Source: Isochrysis galbana (lineage: Eukaryota; Haptophyta; Isochrysidales; Isochrysidaceae). Taken from it: a stretch of 64,000 bases of DNA. Under the pieces are notes generated by a model. The model was not told the origin of the DNA, did no database searches, and saw only the letters and a program-made list of their open reading frames with translations. The translations under genes and the position numbers were made by a program. Location: positions 1,489,797-1,553,796 of the forward strand of contig CM030942.1 in the NCBI GenBank assembly GCA_018136815.1, read 5' to 3'. Of this stretch, positions 21,387 through 33,805 are shown piece by piece; positions within the stretch are counted from its first letter, which is position 1, and every line of letters begins with the position of its first letter.

Positions 21387-22343
21387 TTGAAAAAGACGCG
21401 AGAAGAGGGGATACACACCGACACCGACTACCTAGGAGAGGTAGCCGGCACTGGGAAAGTAGCGGAAGCCGAGGAAACCCAATACTACCACCTACCAGCA
21501 AAATGGGAGGGCGGGTATAAAGGCCCGAGATTCATGGAATACCCGCTGGCGGACGAATATGCCATACGCAAAGGAAGGGTCGCTCTTGACGCGATCACCG
21601 TCTCCGACATCGCGCCAAAGAAGTGACTAAAACAAACCGAAAACACGCCCCGCAAGCGGCGAGGACCGCATGGGATAATAGACTGAACATCACGAAAGAC
21701 GAATGGAAACATATAGCTCGACTCTACACAATGCCGCTGCTAAAGCACACGGATAAACATCTACACTTCAAACATATTACTCACCGAAGGATCGGCACTA
21801 GAAACAGATTCCCAGATAGCCTGACAAACAAATGCAGACTATGCCACGACCACCAAGAAAGATCGTGTCATCTAGCATGGTGCCCCGCGACTAAAACGAT
21901 ATTCGAAACCATAGACGCTCTTGCAAAGCATACGCCTCCTCCTAAGAGATCGCGTGCACAGTGCACAGATAGCGAAAGACAGACTCTTCGCATACCCCGG
22001 TACGACCACCCCCGACAGCCTTAAAGCGCTCTATATAATTGCATGGAAATACATTGTAAAAGACTTCTATAGAGTAGACTACGAGGCGTATAATTTCCAC
22101 TACATACCAGTCCTTGAATCCACGCTAACGAGGTTTGCCACCCTAGTACGAGGCAGTACCGTGTCGGATCCCCGCAACTCCATGCGAACATATAAGGCCG
22201 CTCAGGGAAGAAAACCAAAGATCAAAAAAACGACGGAACTCAGCACCCCCATGTTTATCGAAGACAAGAAAGGCAGGCTACAACTCAGCAAGGAATTCGG
22301 CCTCGTAGCGAAAGCTCTCGGATTAGACGGGAGACTCGCATGA
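21387..22343 (+). pseudogene. Non-LTR retrotransposon C-terminal remnant, frameshifted
   Basis: Three successive frames (21387-21626, 21623-22024, then ~21960-22343) together resemble the C-terminal part of a non-LTR retrotransposon protein. The middle one has KCRLCHDHQERSCHLAWC, a CX2C...H...C zinc motif typical of that end. The last has PDSLKALYIIAWKYI and NFHYIPVLESTLTRF, repeated in related form at 25470-25650. A frame change near 21930-21960 breaks the reading frame. Base use is AT-richer than in surrounding sequence. No reverse-transcriptase motif is present, so it is a 5'-truncated copy. Confidence 0.6.
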
Positions 22344-23798
22344 TGCGACGCGTCACCACGCTCTGACCGTCTGACCGATAGTTCGGATAGGCGGCTAGTC
22401 ATAACTACGAACGCACTGAGTGAACGCCCGTGCGCATTAGTATAACGACACCCTGCAACACTTTCTGTATAGACAGGTCACTCAACAGAACAGGAGGAAG
22501 GAGAGAATTTACTGTTGGGGACAGGTGCACCCCGCTTAGCTCGAACCCCCCGCACGACCCGGGCCCCTAAGTAGAGCACGAGGGGAGTTGCCGCAAGGCA
22601 GGGAGTGGGGGAGTGGGAAGAGAAAGGGCGTGGCTTCGAGAGCGTCTTCCAGTGCCACGAGTGAGGCGAGAATATTAAAAGGTTTTTTTTAGAGTCAGAT
22701 CTATACTATCTGTTCCTTTTGGAGAAACGCTGAGACGGCGTCCCTGAACGACATTGGATTGGATTTTGCTGGGCCAAACTTGCAAAGGTAAATTTCTTTC
22801 ATTTTATTGTAGTACTCCTCCACTCGTGTTATGATTTGTTCCGCTATTCTGCTATTCCGCTCCTACATCTACACTAGTTTCATCATCGAGATGCCCATGT
22901 TCTTCATATTTGTATATATTCATTGTATTGCTTCATTAAAGCGGTTTTCAGATCGGGATTCAATGAGTCAGGCGTAGGCCGTAGGCCAGGCGCGTAGGCG
23001 TAGAGCCTCTGTAGAGCGGCCGAATGAAATGTGTTGGGGCTCGAACTAGGGCGGTATGGCATAAGGCAGCACCGTGAGTGTAATGTGGACCCCTGGCCAG
23101 CTATAGTAGCTCAAGTCTTCAAGAGTTTTTCCTCGAAAGTGGTTCAAGCCGCCTGGCCTATTCGAAACAACTATATTCGAACGAGGGACATTGCATGAAA
23201 CACGGGCTGGAGGCCACGGTTTTCCATTGAACACACAAAAATTCAAGCAGACGCATGCACTGATGCCACAGTCAGCAGAAGCAGGACGTATAGACCCCAT
23301 TGTTATCGAGTGCTGCGGTTGCTGTCAACTAGCCATCTATAGCAAGAACAAGAGCAACAATAGCAATGGAAAGAATGATGAGATGCGGAACAGGGAATGG
23401 TGGTGAATTGGAGCGTGTATCTCCTTGGGTTCCCAGAGTTGAAGGAGTCCAGAAGCGTGTCGAAGCGGGAGTAATCCCAATTGGCACTGCATGCAGTGCG
23501 CAATGCCATTGCAATGCAGCAAGTGTTGTACATCTCGACATCCATGAAACAACTGACCATCACAAAGAAGAGTCCATAACCAGTCACTCTGCTGCAAGGA
23601 CTGCACCTGTGCGCTGGACGACTTTCGCAGATACCAGAAACGTCATCACCAGCTTCTCGGAGCACAATGCATCATAGAAGCGGATCCGTCAAGAAGGATC
23701 AATTGTGACACTGCAACCATCACTCAATGGCTTACGATACCACATGGTGGCATCTCGACGGCGCCCAAAGATTTGCACCCGTCACATTTTCCGGGCAG
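22344..23798. other. Intergenic, repeat-bearing
   Basis: 22560-22690 carries the dispersed repeat (CCCCTAAGTAGAGCACGAGG, GCCGCAAGGCAGG, GAATATTAAAAGG plus T run). Beyond that I see no protein family in any frame. 23600-23798 probably includes the 3' UTR of the minus-strand SNARE gene. Confidence 0.4.
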
Positions 23799-24242
23799 CT
23801 AGACGAAATGGACTAGAGGTTCATTGAAGAGCAGCGAGGCCAACCGTCGGCGGGTATTCCCGCTGCCACCACCACCACTGCCTCCACCAGCACTGCCTCC
23901 GCCACCACTGCCTCCACCACCACTGCTTGTAGCTTGTGATGCCGAGGAAATCACAGGGATCAAAATAGCAAGAAGCACAATGACACAGACGGCCGCGATG
24001 AGGAGGTTCATCTTGGCATTCTGGCGGCACATGTGTTTCTTCACCTGCCGCGAAGATTTTTGGAACGACTTGGCCTGTGAGGCGAGCTGTGAGCTCTTGT
24101 TCTCTAAAACCTCTGTTTTGTCAATGTTTGCCAACATCACATCGACGTTCTCCTGCATGACCACTCGGACGTCATTCACCTGCGCTTGGACCGCCTCGAT
24201 CGACGGCCCTCCACTTGAACCATTGTACTCGGCGGGCGGCAT
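23799..24242 (-). CDS. Synaptobrevin-like v-SNARE with non-canonical zero layer
   Basis: 147 aa from the ATG at 24242. A short Pro/Gly N-terminus without a longin domain resembles brevin-type VAMPs. Residues ~18-75 form the SNARE helix (EAVQAQVNDVRVVMQENVD, then VLENKSSQLASQAKSF, then RQVKKHMCRQNAKM), which aligns without gaps to VAMP7 and VAMP2. At the ionic zero-layer position, where R-SNAREs have Arg, this protein has Asn (in VMLANIDKTE). A membrane anchor follows (LLIAAVCVIVLLAILIPVI). Then comes an unusually long ~45-residue lumenal tail made of GGGGS-type repeats and ending LFNEPLVHFV. R-SNAREs drive vesicle fusion with Q-SNAREs on the target membrane. The gene has a sense-strand CT tract upstream (24636-24664). 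An additional upstream exon cannot be excluded. Confidence 0.82.
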   Translation of the reverse strand: MPPAEYNGSSGGPSIEAVQAQVNDVRVVMQENVDVMLANIDKTEVLENKSSQLASQAKSFQKSSRQVKKHMCRQNAKMNLLIAAVCVIVLLAILIPVISSASQATSSGGGGSGGGGSAGGGSGGGGSGNTRRRLASLLFNEPLVHFV

Positions 24243-24589
24243 GGCGGGCACCTCGGGTTATGAGAAGGGGCGGGAGCAAGGGCGGAGGGATTGGGGGTGG
24301 GCGGGGGCGGCCGAGGCAGGGCCGGAGGGGGCAGGCGCGGCGAGCACAAGGGAGGCAGAGAAGACTCCCAGACAACCTTGCTCGTTTACTGTTTTCTGGG
24401 TTGTGGCCATCGGGCTCGCTCCCCCCGCTCTCGCCTTGTGTGGTGCCAACCAACCCTCTCCATCCACCCCCCCTCCTCCCCCACCTAGATACCCCTACCT
24501 AGTAGCTACAGGTCATGAATTCCTCTGGATGACCCTGTCTTGTTGAGTGGGAGAGTGGAAGGAGGGGGGGTCGTTGGGTGGGGGGTGGA

Positions 24590-24637
24590 AGAGGGAAGAA
24601 GGGGAGAGGGGGGGAGAGGGAGGGGGGGGGGAGGGGG

Positions 24638-24669
<32 letters not shown>

Positions 24670-24675
24670 AGGAGG
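24590..24675 (-). promoter_or_regulatory. GA/CT tract upstream of SNARE gene
   Basis: The plus strand shows GA-rich sequence ending in a perfect (GA)n run at 24636-24664. On the minus strand this is CT-rich and lies ~350-430 nt before the SNARE start, consistent with the pyrimidine-tract pattern at other genes. Role inferred. Confidence 0.45.
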
Positions 24676-25439
24676 AGAACACTGGTCGGGAGGAGGGTGC
24701 GTAATGTACCAAAACCGAGCTCTCTCCGTGGGCGGCTGTGCACGTATTGTAGATGGTAAAGAAGGCTGCTGCCGCCCCCATCTACTTCTCTACTCTAGAG
24801 TACTCGAGTACTCTAGAGCTCAGGCCTCAGGTAGGAGTAGAGTACTCTAGAGGCTTGCGCTTCGCAGAGTGCCCCCCCCCCCCTCTTCCCATGGCTCCCA
24901 GCTCCCAGAGCCCTCCCCAAGCCCCAGAGGAAGCCTAAGCCGGCCCTTCCTTGGGCACTATACTAGCCAGGCCCGCGATCTCCGATCTCCGCGCCAGAAA
25001 CCAAGCAGCCGCGCTCGAAGCTCGAAGCTCGAAGCTCGAAGACGTCCAGAAGGCTGCAACGTACTGTAGGTTGTAGCCCCATATTCTCGATTCCTTCTCT
25101 CTTCCCTCGCGCGCCTTCATGTTTGTCTCAAAGTATTATCCAAAGAACCGCGGTGGGGTATATGTGAGGCTTTGTGCTCACTGAGATTGTTGTTGAGACA
25201 CCGTGGCCCAAAGGTATCTTCGTGAGATCTGCAGTGCCACCAGGTGTCCCCGGTTCTAGACCCCACCCCCCACCCTGTAGCACTGTTTCACTCACTGTCT
25301 GTCATGACCTTTATGCTTTTTGTTGCCGCTCATGACCTTGCTGCTTTTTGCTTTTTGTTGCCGCCCGGGCTGCTCCCTGGCCCTGGCAGCCAGCGCGATA
25401 AAGTGGTGTTCGCCCAAAGTGGTCTAACACCAGTCCACT

Positions 25440-25690
25440 GTTAAATAAATCACGGGCCCTGCCCGAGCACACCGACACCCGACGGCCTCAAAGCTCTCTA
25501 CCTTAAAGCATGGGCATGGAGATACATAATAGGCGCCGACTTCTACGACAAAGTAGAATTTGATAACTACACCTTTCACCACGTGCCGGTCATCGAGAAA
25601 ACTCTGAGCAGGTTCACGGTTCTCGTCAGAGGCCTTGATCCCCCGGACAGAGTCTCGACCGCACGCACCAGCAAAGCCTGACGTCTTTCT
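25440..25690 (+). pseudogene. Second non-LTR retrotransposon C-terminal fragment
   Basis: Reading frames here give PDGLKALYLKAWAWRYI, DFYDKVEFDNYTFHHVPVIE and TLSRFTVLVRG, homologous to the last part of 21960-22200. Only this ~80-codon piece survives. It is joined to unrelated sequence on both sides. Confidence 0.6.
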
Positions 25691-25979
25691 CGTGGAAGGC
25701 GGCGACAAGGGCAGCGCGAGCGACGACGTCGTATGCCTGGGGCGGGGGCGAAGACATGACGCAGGACAGGCGGTGGATGAGGAGGGAGAGGCGCGGTCGG
25801 AGGAGCTCTATGAACTTGAGGGAGCCGAGAAGTTGTTGCGTGCAGAGTTGGTGGGGCGCGAGCTTGGGAGAGGCACGGGGCGCGAGCTCGAGTGCGTCGG
25901 CGAGGGTGGCGAGGGACTTGCCGGCCGGGAGGCAATGAGCTTCCGGCGTACCTCGCGGCTTGTCGCGGGACTTGCATTG

Positions 25980-26248
25980 ATCAATCGGATGTGCAAACAT
26001 TCACCAAAGATGTTCTCGGTTGGTGGGCATCCAACCATTCTAAGTTCCCCACATGGGCATCTGCCGCAAGAATTGCCTCTTCTTTGACTCCTAATTCTGC
26101 ATCGTGTGAGCGTGTATTTTCATTGCTTGCCAGCATGTTTGGTGCGGATCGTTCACTGAGTCTTGGTGATCAGATCTGCTCAGCCGCATTGATGTTGCGT
26201 TACAATAATAACGCTCGGAAAAGTGCGCCAACAGCTGAAAGGCTATAA
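25980..26248 (+). pseudogene. hAT transposase C-terminal remnant
   Basis: The frame encodes VLGWWASNHSKFPTWASAAR, then TPNSASCERVFSLLASMFG and LMLRYNNNAR before a stop. The WW and SxxCERVFS motifs identify the hAT dimerisation domain. It has no start codon and no recognisable terminal repeats. It differs from the other two hAT groups in the window. Confidence 0.75.
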
Positions 26249-26861
26249 GGGCTGAATGAGGTTATTGTGTGTACTGTGTGCGTCGAGTGGGGGCAATCCG
26301 TTTCCAGAGGAAGCGGGTGGTGGCTCCTTGGTGTGATCAACGCGACTTGTTTTGCGATCCGGGCCCCGTCGATCGTTGGAACTTCCGGCCGAGGGCTTAG
26401 GTTTCTCGGATTTGCTGGCAGAGGGCTGGGACGCTCCGAGGCGTTCCTTCACCATCCGGACAACCTCGTCGATATGGTTGATTGCGAAGGCGCCCTCTGT
26501 CACCTGGGGGTGGCGTAGCGCTTCAGCCCGTGCTTGCTCGGCGGGAGCCCGCCTCCATCACCATGCGCGCCATGTAGTCGTTGTGGGCGCTGATCGCCTC
26601 GAGCTTCGCCGCCATGGTCTCCATCTCGGTCAGCTCCGTATTGGGGTTGCCGGTCGGGCTCTTCATCATCTTGGCCATCTTGATAGCCCGTTGAACCCGC
26701 CTCTCTTGCTCTGCACGACGAGCGTCGACCTCGCTTGGGACGTGCTCCCACGGCGTCATTGACCGCCTCTCGCCCCCCTTCGTCGTGTAGCCATTGCGCG
26801 CCTCCTGGAAATACTTCCGGAGCTCGGTGCGGCGAATGTCGACCTCCCTCTCGCTCATCAT
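26243..26861 (-). pseudogene. Unrecognised charged protein, frame broken
   Basis: The ATG at 26861 starts MMSEREVDIRRTELRKYFQE and continues ~105 codons. A frame change near 26540 is needed to join it to AEALRHPQVTEGAFAINHID ... ERLGASQPSASKSEKPKPS and a stop at 26243. The two parts are alike in composition (basic and acidic helical, then Ser/Pro/Lys-rich), which supports one original protein of about 200 aa. It could be a gag-like ORF. No family recognised. Confidence 0.35.
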
Positions 26862-27070
26862 GGCTCTATCGCTCGCTGCTGTCGCTCGACGCTCCGTCCG
26901 CTGTCTTTCCTCCCCTCCCTCCTATGTGACTTCTCTCTCTGACTCTAATAATAGAGTTGTCGGAGATTGTAGCTCACTGCATCTCGCGTGTCTTCAGAAT
27001 CATTCCACTTCTTTCGTTGTTGTTGCAGATTGTTTCTCTTTCTTCGTTGATTGCCGTTGTTTGCAGGAGA

Positions 27071-27374
27071 TGAGACGCGTATCGTCTGCGGTTGCACCCA
27101 CCGCAACACCCGAGCAGAACTCCTGTAAAAGGGAGAAATGGGAAATGGGTGGGACGATGCGTACAAATAGGTTGCCGCGTCAAGCTTCCGAATTTGTGCT
27201 CAAAGGGCCCACGGGTGCTCTCATCTTCTATTTTAAGCGTCGCCTTCAACGTTGGTTTCTCGGTTATTGTTGGTTTCTCTCGCCTCGTCGTTCTAATTCT
27301 GGATTCCTTCTGTTTCGGTTGCTTTGTTCTCCTTCCATGCCGCTCGTCGAGACGACTCGAATTTAGTCGGGGAG
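27071..27374 (+). other. 3' internal region and polypurine tract of a gypsy-like element
   Basis: Plus-strand sequence (CGCAACACCCGAGCAGA, CTCCTGTAAAAGGGAGAA, GGGTGGGACGATGCGTAC) matches the region between pol and the 3' LTR of the large element (complement of 35145-35410). It ends AGTCGGGGAG directly before the LTR start at 27375, the position of a polypurine tract. Upstream coding parts are missing. Confidence 0.7.
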
Positions 27375-28027
27375 TGTCGTATTCCATACGATGACAGACT
27401 TTTACTTGTAACCTGTGGGTTATTTTAAGCCTCAAGGTCTCGTCGATTGGTATTCCGCCTCTTCTCTTACTTTCTCTCGATGTCATCAAATGTTCCATGA
27501 CCGTCTTTTGTCTTCTCTCCGTGTATCGGTCATAGCTCCCCAGCGAGGTCCGCTCTCGTTGTGCCGACCCCGCTGTCGCATGTCTGCGCGCTGCTAAGTT
27601 GCCCTGGAGCCGACGCCTGGCGCCTGGCCGTCCGTCCAGGTGTGGTTAGTGGTTAGTTTTCGCCCCGTTTGGTTTAGTTTGTGTGTCTCTGTGGTCTCAA
27701 CTTTTTGAGTCCATTCGTTGTAGCCTCCCGTGTCTACCTCGGACCTAAGAAGCTCTCATTCTCACTCTCCCTCTCTCTCACTAGCTCGCTAGCTAGCCTC
27801 GTCTCTACTCTCCGACGCCACGCGTCGCGATCCTCCGACCTTCAGTCTTCAGTCTACCTCATCGCTCGTAGCGCCCGATGGCAGACACTCTCAGACCCGA
27901 CTCTTTCTATGATCTGTCAGACATCTTCCCGCCAGCAACAATCAACGACCCTATCACGACCGCGTCAGCTGCCGGCTCGATCGAACGGCCCTCTGCCTAT
28001 GAGCCTATAGTCATCGCGTGTTCGACA
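27375..28027 (+). repeat. 3' or solo LTR of second gypsy-like family, carrying a gag start
   Basis: A 653-bp LTR starts TGTCGTATTCC and ends GTGTTCGACA, so TGTCG...CGACA is a 5-bp inverted end repeat as in the large element. Within it the ATG at 27878 opens MADTLRPDSFYDLSDIFPP, running exactly 50 codons in frame to the last LTR base. The CT-rich stretch at 27755-27800 may be its promoter. A related truncated LTR lies inverted at 15817-16115. Confidence 0.75.
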
Positions 28028-28029
28028 GG

Positions 28030-28659
28030 GGGTGAGCAGAGTAACGGGCGTGGCTGCATAGTTAAGCTGCAGAGTCGCGCGCGCGGCGAGACCATTGAGA
28101 AGATTTTTTTAGATGTTTGGAGTATCATATGATATCAGATGTGTGACATCATACTCAGTTCCATGGCTATAGTGTACTAATAGTGTCATGTGTCATATGC
28201 ATATGACAGTATGACGGAAGACGGAACAACCAGAGCACCATGTTTGGCCCCATACCAAGGGGGCCCAGTGATAGATAGCGACGTTGTGTAGACGAGAGGT
28301 AACATCGATCGGCTAGCGCACTCTAGCGTAGGGGTAATCGATGACGTTGCCACACCGACATTAGCACAGCTGACACGTCTACAATAGATCTCAACTTAGA
28401 CAACTATCCTTGTTCCTGCGTGTGATTTACTACTTTTGGCTTGTCTCCGAGCTGTGATAGCGATGGCTTCGGCGCCTCCGTCGTGGTCGGGAGGGGCCTA
28501 CTGCCCTGCTCGGCGATGTACGGCGGGGTACAGGTCGGTGTTAGTGCTGCAGGGCCAAGGGGCGACGGGACTGATGGACCGGTGCGTATCACTCGGATGA
28601 GACGCGCCACCAAGCCGGCGAGAATCCCACCGGTTGAGCGGCGAGGGTGGGTCAGTCTG

Positions 28660-28660
<1 letters not shown>
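28030..28660. other. Intergenic between LTR and glycosyltransferase
   Basis: The sequence is AT-richer between 28090 and 28240 with palindromic ATATGATATCA-type segments. No coding family was recognised. Confidence 0.35.

Positions 28661-28661
<1 letters not shown>

Positions 28662-28741
<80 letters not shown>
28662..28741 (+). promoter_or_regulatory. (CT)n microsatellite upstream of glycosyltransferase
   Basis: A pure (CT)40-type run is followed by CT/C-rich sequence to about 28860, on the sense strand of the gene starting near 29102. It fits the pyrimidine-tract pattern of other genes here and also produces repeat-artefact ORFs on both strands. Confidence 0.55.
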
Positions 28742-28744
<3 letters not shown>

Positions 28745-29101
28745 CCCCCTCCTCTCTCCCTCTCCTCTCTAGCTCCTCTCCTCTCTCTGTCTTTCCTCTC
28801 CTCTTCTCTCCTTTCCCCCTTCCTCCTTCCCTTCCCCTCCTCCATCCATCCATTCACCCCACCCGACCCGACCCCCGAGGCGCAACTTGTGTTGAGCCCC
28901 TTAGTGGTGTGCATATGCCTCAGTCCGTACTGTTAGAGGCGCGCCTAGGTATAAGCTATCAGCTTCCCGACCGTCAGATATGTTCCTTTTTTCATTAGAG
29001 CCACCACTGCGTCCGCTGTTCGCAGGCTCACCGTGCTGCAGGACGCGGGGCATCTCGCTTCTTTCCTTTGCGCAACCCTGATAATTGAGCCGCCGTGCTC
29101 A

Positions 29102-30887
29102 ATGCTCTCAGCATATTTGAATGATGGCGCGCATATAGGATGCGAAGTGAGGTGGGCCCGGTACATCAGCTTCAGACGTGACAGGGGTAGAGTGCTGAGC
29201 CCCGTGAGTTCTCGCAGACGACAATGCCCTCGCACTAGTGCTGCACAGGCCGATGCGATGCGTGATCATGCAAACTTCATGTTGGACCATACAAACGTCA
29301 CGTTGGACTCGGAATGCGTCGTGCAGGCTGTGGAAGCATTCGACGGCGCTGTGCTGCTGGACCTTGCAGCTAATTGTTCGTACGTAGATGCCAGGCAACA
29401 CAAATGCTTGGATTCACATTTGCCGACCATAGCGCAACGATTGCCAGGCGCCATCAACTTGGGCACCTCATCTTCAAGCCGTCACATGCGTGTGGCATTT
29501 GGACAGGCTCTCAACGCCAGCTGTAGAGCGCAGCGCCCGTTCATGTGGCGCATAACGCTAAACGTTTACAGATGGCCCGCCTGGCTCCGCATCACTAATT
29601 TAGTGGGCGTGGCCTCGGGCTCCGTTCGGGGTGGGTACGGGGCGTACGCAGCCGTGAGGAGGCGCGGAGAGAGCCGGAGTCGGGAGAGTCTCACTGACGG
29701 CAATGGTAGCCGAGGGATTGCTTTCTTTCCTCCAGGATTCGATTGCCCACTAGTCATATTGAAGCCATCTGTGGAGGTGGTGAAAGCCGCGTTGCAGATG
29801 GCGGCGCATTTGGCAAATGCTCGATCTCATCACTTGTACTATGGTGATAAACTCCATGCAAGAAGGTTCTTGAGCGATGGCATCCTAAGGGAAGACGCGC
29901 CGCCAAGTGCCGATTCCTGGTCCGATGCACAGCTGCTCACTCGCTTGTACAGGTCTGTCGCGGTGATGAGGATCCGGCGTGGACGGTTCCTTCACGAACA
30001 TCAGCTGAGGTGTAATTCTTCGGCATCTGTGCTCCGACGACATGTTGAGGAATGGCTTGGATCAACGTCTCGTTCGCCCTCGCACTTGTTGACCAGAGAA
30101 TTGGCGGAGCGATCATGGAACGGCTCGATGAGCTCCCCAATAGGACAAGAAACGCAGCGTTTGGACGGCGATGTCACGCTGGCTGCCTTGCCAAGACCGC
30201 GCGCTACCTTCTCGCTCCCCGTGCCTAAAAAAAGCACGGCTGCTCTCCTGCAACCGCGCGCCCTCATCTTCTTCACTGACGACAAGCATCCAGCATATGC
30301 AGCCTCCGTCGTCCAAGAATTGAGCAAGATCTCAGCTTTCAATGCAGATTGGCCCAACAACTCGGAAGTCGACTGGATATCTGCGACGTCTCCACGCCAC
30401 AGCGCTAAGCGCCACATTACGAATTCAGATGGACATCTTTTAACTGGAGTCATTCACGGCGACCCCATTCTCACTCGCATGGGGCCAGCTGCAGCACTCA
30501 AACCTGGTAGAGGTGTGCGTTCATCACCTGCCTTTCAAGCAAAGCGTGTCGTGAGTGCGCCTAGTGACCGTGCTCTATGCGGTCGAGCTGGACCCGCACA
30601 GCAGCTCCCGCTCGTTGCGGCTTGAACGCCGTATGCACATCTCAAGGCATTTCCCTGTCTCATGCCATTTTTTGCGCGGCCGACGTGCTAATAAAAGTGC
30701 ATTGCTCCTATTGGCGACCCCGTACGGATTGCTGCTCCATTGCTCAGGGCATCGAGTCCGAGTCGACAACTACTTTGTGTATGCCTCGGCAATAACGATC
30801 ATGAAGGCTGCGGGATGGCAGGTGCCGGATGTTTGCCTAACAACAGGTGCTTTGGAAGGGGCCAAAAGGCATTGGAGCGGTGGTTGA
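29102..30887 (+). CDS. Fucosyltransferase-like glycosyltransferase, two exons
   Basis: Model: 29102-30506 joined to 30748-30887 (GT-AG intron of 241 nt, phase 1), 514 aa. The frame is open 5' of the ATG at 29102, so an upstream exon is possible. Key features are RIRRGRF near residue 290, resembling the (H/R)xRRGR/D substrate loop of GDP-fucose-type transferases; a Cys just after it (QLRCNSSASVLRRHVEEWL); and ALIFFTDDKHPAYAASVVQ near 390, like the TDE/TDD segment of O-fucosyltransferase folds. The second exon supplies VDNYFVYASAITIMKAAGW, resembling the closing NNF/DNY motif. Several N-glycosylation sites (NCS, NAS, NSS, NGS) fit a Golgi or ER lumenal enzyme. No clear signal anchor is visible at this start. 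The family is inferred from motifs only. Confidence 0.5.
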
Positions 30888-31200
30888 ATAAGATGATTTT
30901 GTCCATGAGTTAAAGCCGTTTTAGAATGCATCATCGGTTCAAGACACCAATGCATCTACCTCTCTCATTTGCCGCAGCGCGAGCAACATACGTCTGTTTC
31001 CTCTTCTCCACAAGGACAGGACGGGGTACCTTGCCGTAATGAAATTAAGCTATATCTCAAGGAAAAAATATTCTTGAAGATGCCTGCTACGCTATTTCGT
31101 GCACTCCCCTCGCTGGGATCCCCACTTGATATCGCCCTTGCTTCCTCCCCGCACTCCTTCCCGTTCCCGCTCCCCCCCTCTTTCCTTTTTCTTCGGTTTC

Positions 31201-31300
31201 NNNNNNNNNNNNNNNNNNNNNNNNNNNNNNNNNNNNNNNNNNNNNNNNNNNNNNNNNNNNNNNNNNNNNNNNNNNNNNNNNNNNNNNNNNNNNNNNNNNN
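31201..31300. other. Assembly gap (100 N)
   Basis: One hundred N, a conventional gap of unknown true length. It lies 40 bp beyond the stop of the minus-strand Pro-rich gene, so further exons of that gene could be hidden here. Confidence 0.99.
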
Positions 31301-31340
31301 GTAGTGGGCAGCCTCGTTGTGGTGGTGGTGGGCGTGAAAG

Positions 31341-32105
31341 TTACAAGAGGGGGTGAGGGGGGGGGGGCTGGCTCGGCGGCGAGGGCGGAGGCCTTGGCGG
31401 CGGCGAGGGGGGTGGGGGGGCGGCTGGCGGCGGCGAGGGGGGGGGTGCGTTGACCACGAAAAGCCACTCCCTTGCTGGGCTGAAAGCGTCGCTGCCTTCG
31501 CGAGGGCTGGGCGGGAACTTGCTGACGGAACATATCTTGTAATATCCCGTGACCGTTAGATCGACCACGACCCGCCGGTCGACCACCCGAGTCTTCTGCT
31601 CCCCCGGCACGTAAGGCGTGCCGACAGACTCCGTGTCGAGTGCACCATTGCAGTGCGTCCCCGTGTCAGCCTCATCCAGGTTGACCTTAAGAAGCACGAC
31701 GGTGTAGTTGTCTAGGATGGCCGAGTTCTCAAAGACGATCGTGGTGGGCACATTTTTATATATGGGGCCGTACACATCATCGATGGAGAGGTCGGGTATC
31801 AGGGTGAGCGGCGGTGCAAACTGGAGCCTCGGCGGGCTGGGCGGCGGATGCGAAGGCGGCGGGGACGAGGGCCTGGGTGAGGGTGGCGGCGGGTTGGGAG
31901 GCGGGTTGAAGGGTGGGGAGAGTGGAGGCCTGCTGGGCGGCCTGGGCGGTGTTCGTGGAGGCGCTCGCGGCGTGGGGGGAAGGCCAGGCGGCCAGATGGG
32001 CTCGTGTGACCCGTCGGGGGGAGGCGCAAGGGGTAGGCTAGGGGGAGGTGATGATGTGTGGGAGGCGGCGAGGAGCGCGAAGAGGAGCGCGAGGCGTAAC
32101 ACCAT
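31341..32105 (-). CDS. Secreted Pro-rich cell-surface protein
   Basis: 254 aa from the ATG at 32105. The longer frame to 32135 begins with GTG, while the ATG gives a clean signal peptide MVLRLALLFALLAASHTS. Residues ~20-100 are (S/P)PPP-rich, hydroxyproline-glycoprotein-like. Residues ~105-225 form a folded domain with many β-type segments (TTIVFENSAILDNYTVVLLK, VVDLTVTGYYKICSV) and two Cys. A second Pro-rich tail ends PPPPHPLL. Pro-rich regions flanking a globular module are seen in pherophorin-like algal matrix proteins, but I cannot prove that family. The stop is close to an assembly gap and CTTGTAACT could be a splice donor, so the true C-terminus may be longer. Confidence 0.6.
   Translation of the reverse strand: MVLRLALLFALLAASHTSSPPPSLPLAPPPDGSHEPIWPPGLPPTPRAPPRTPPRPPSRPPLSPPFNPPPNPPPPSPRPSSPPPSHPPPSPPRLQFAPPLTLIPDLSIDDVYGPIYKNVPTTIVFENSAILDNYTVVLLKVNLDEADTGTHCNGALDTESVGTPYVPGEQKTRVVDRRVVVDLTVTGYYKICSVSKFPPSPREGSDAFSPAREWLFVVNAPPPSPPPAAPPPPSPPPRPPPSPPSQPPPPHPLL

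Positions 32106-33805
<1,700 letters not shown>

Noticed and set aside
23303-23677. Overlapping 70-120 codon frames on both strands
   Set aside because: No family, signal or splice support; likely 3' flank of the SNARE gene.
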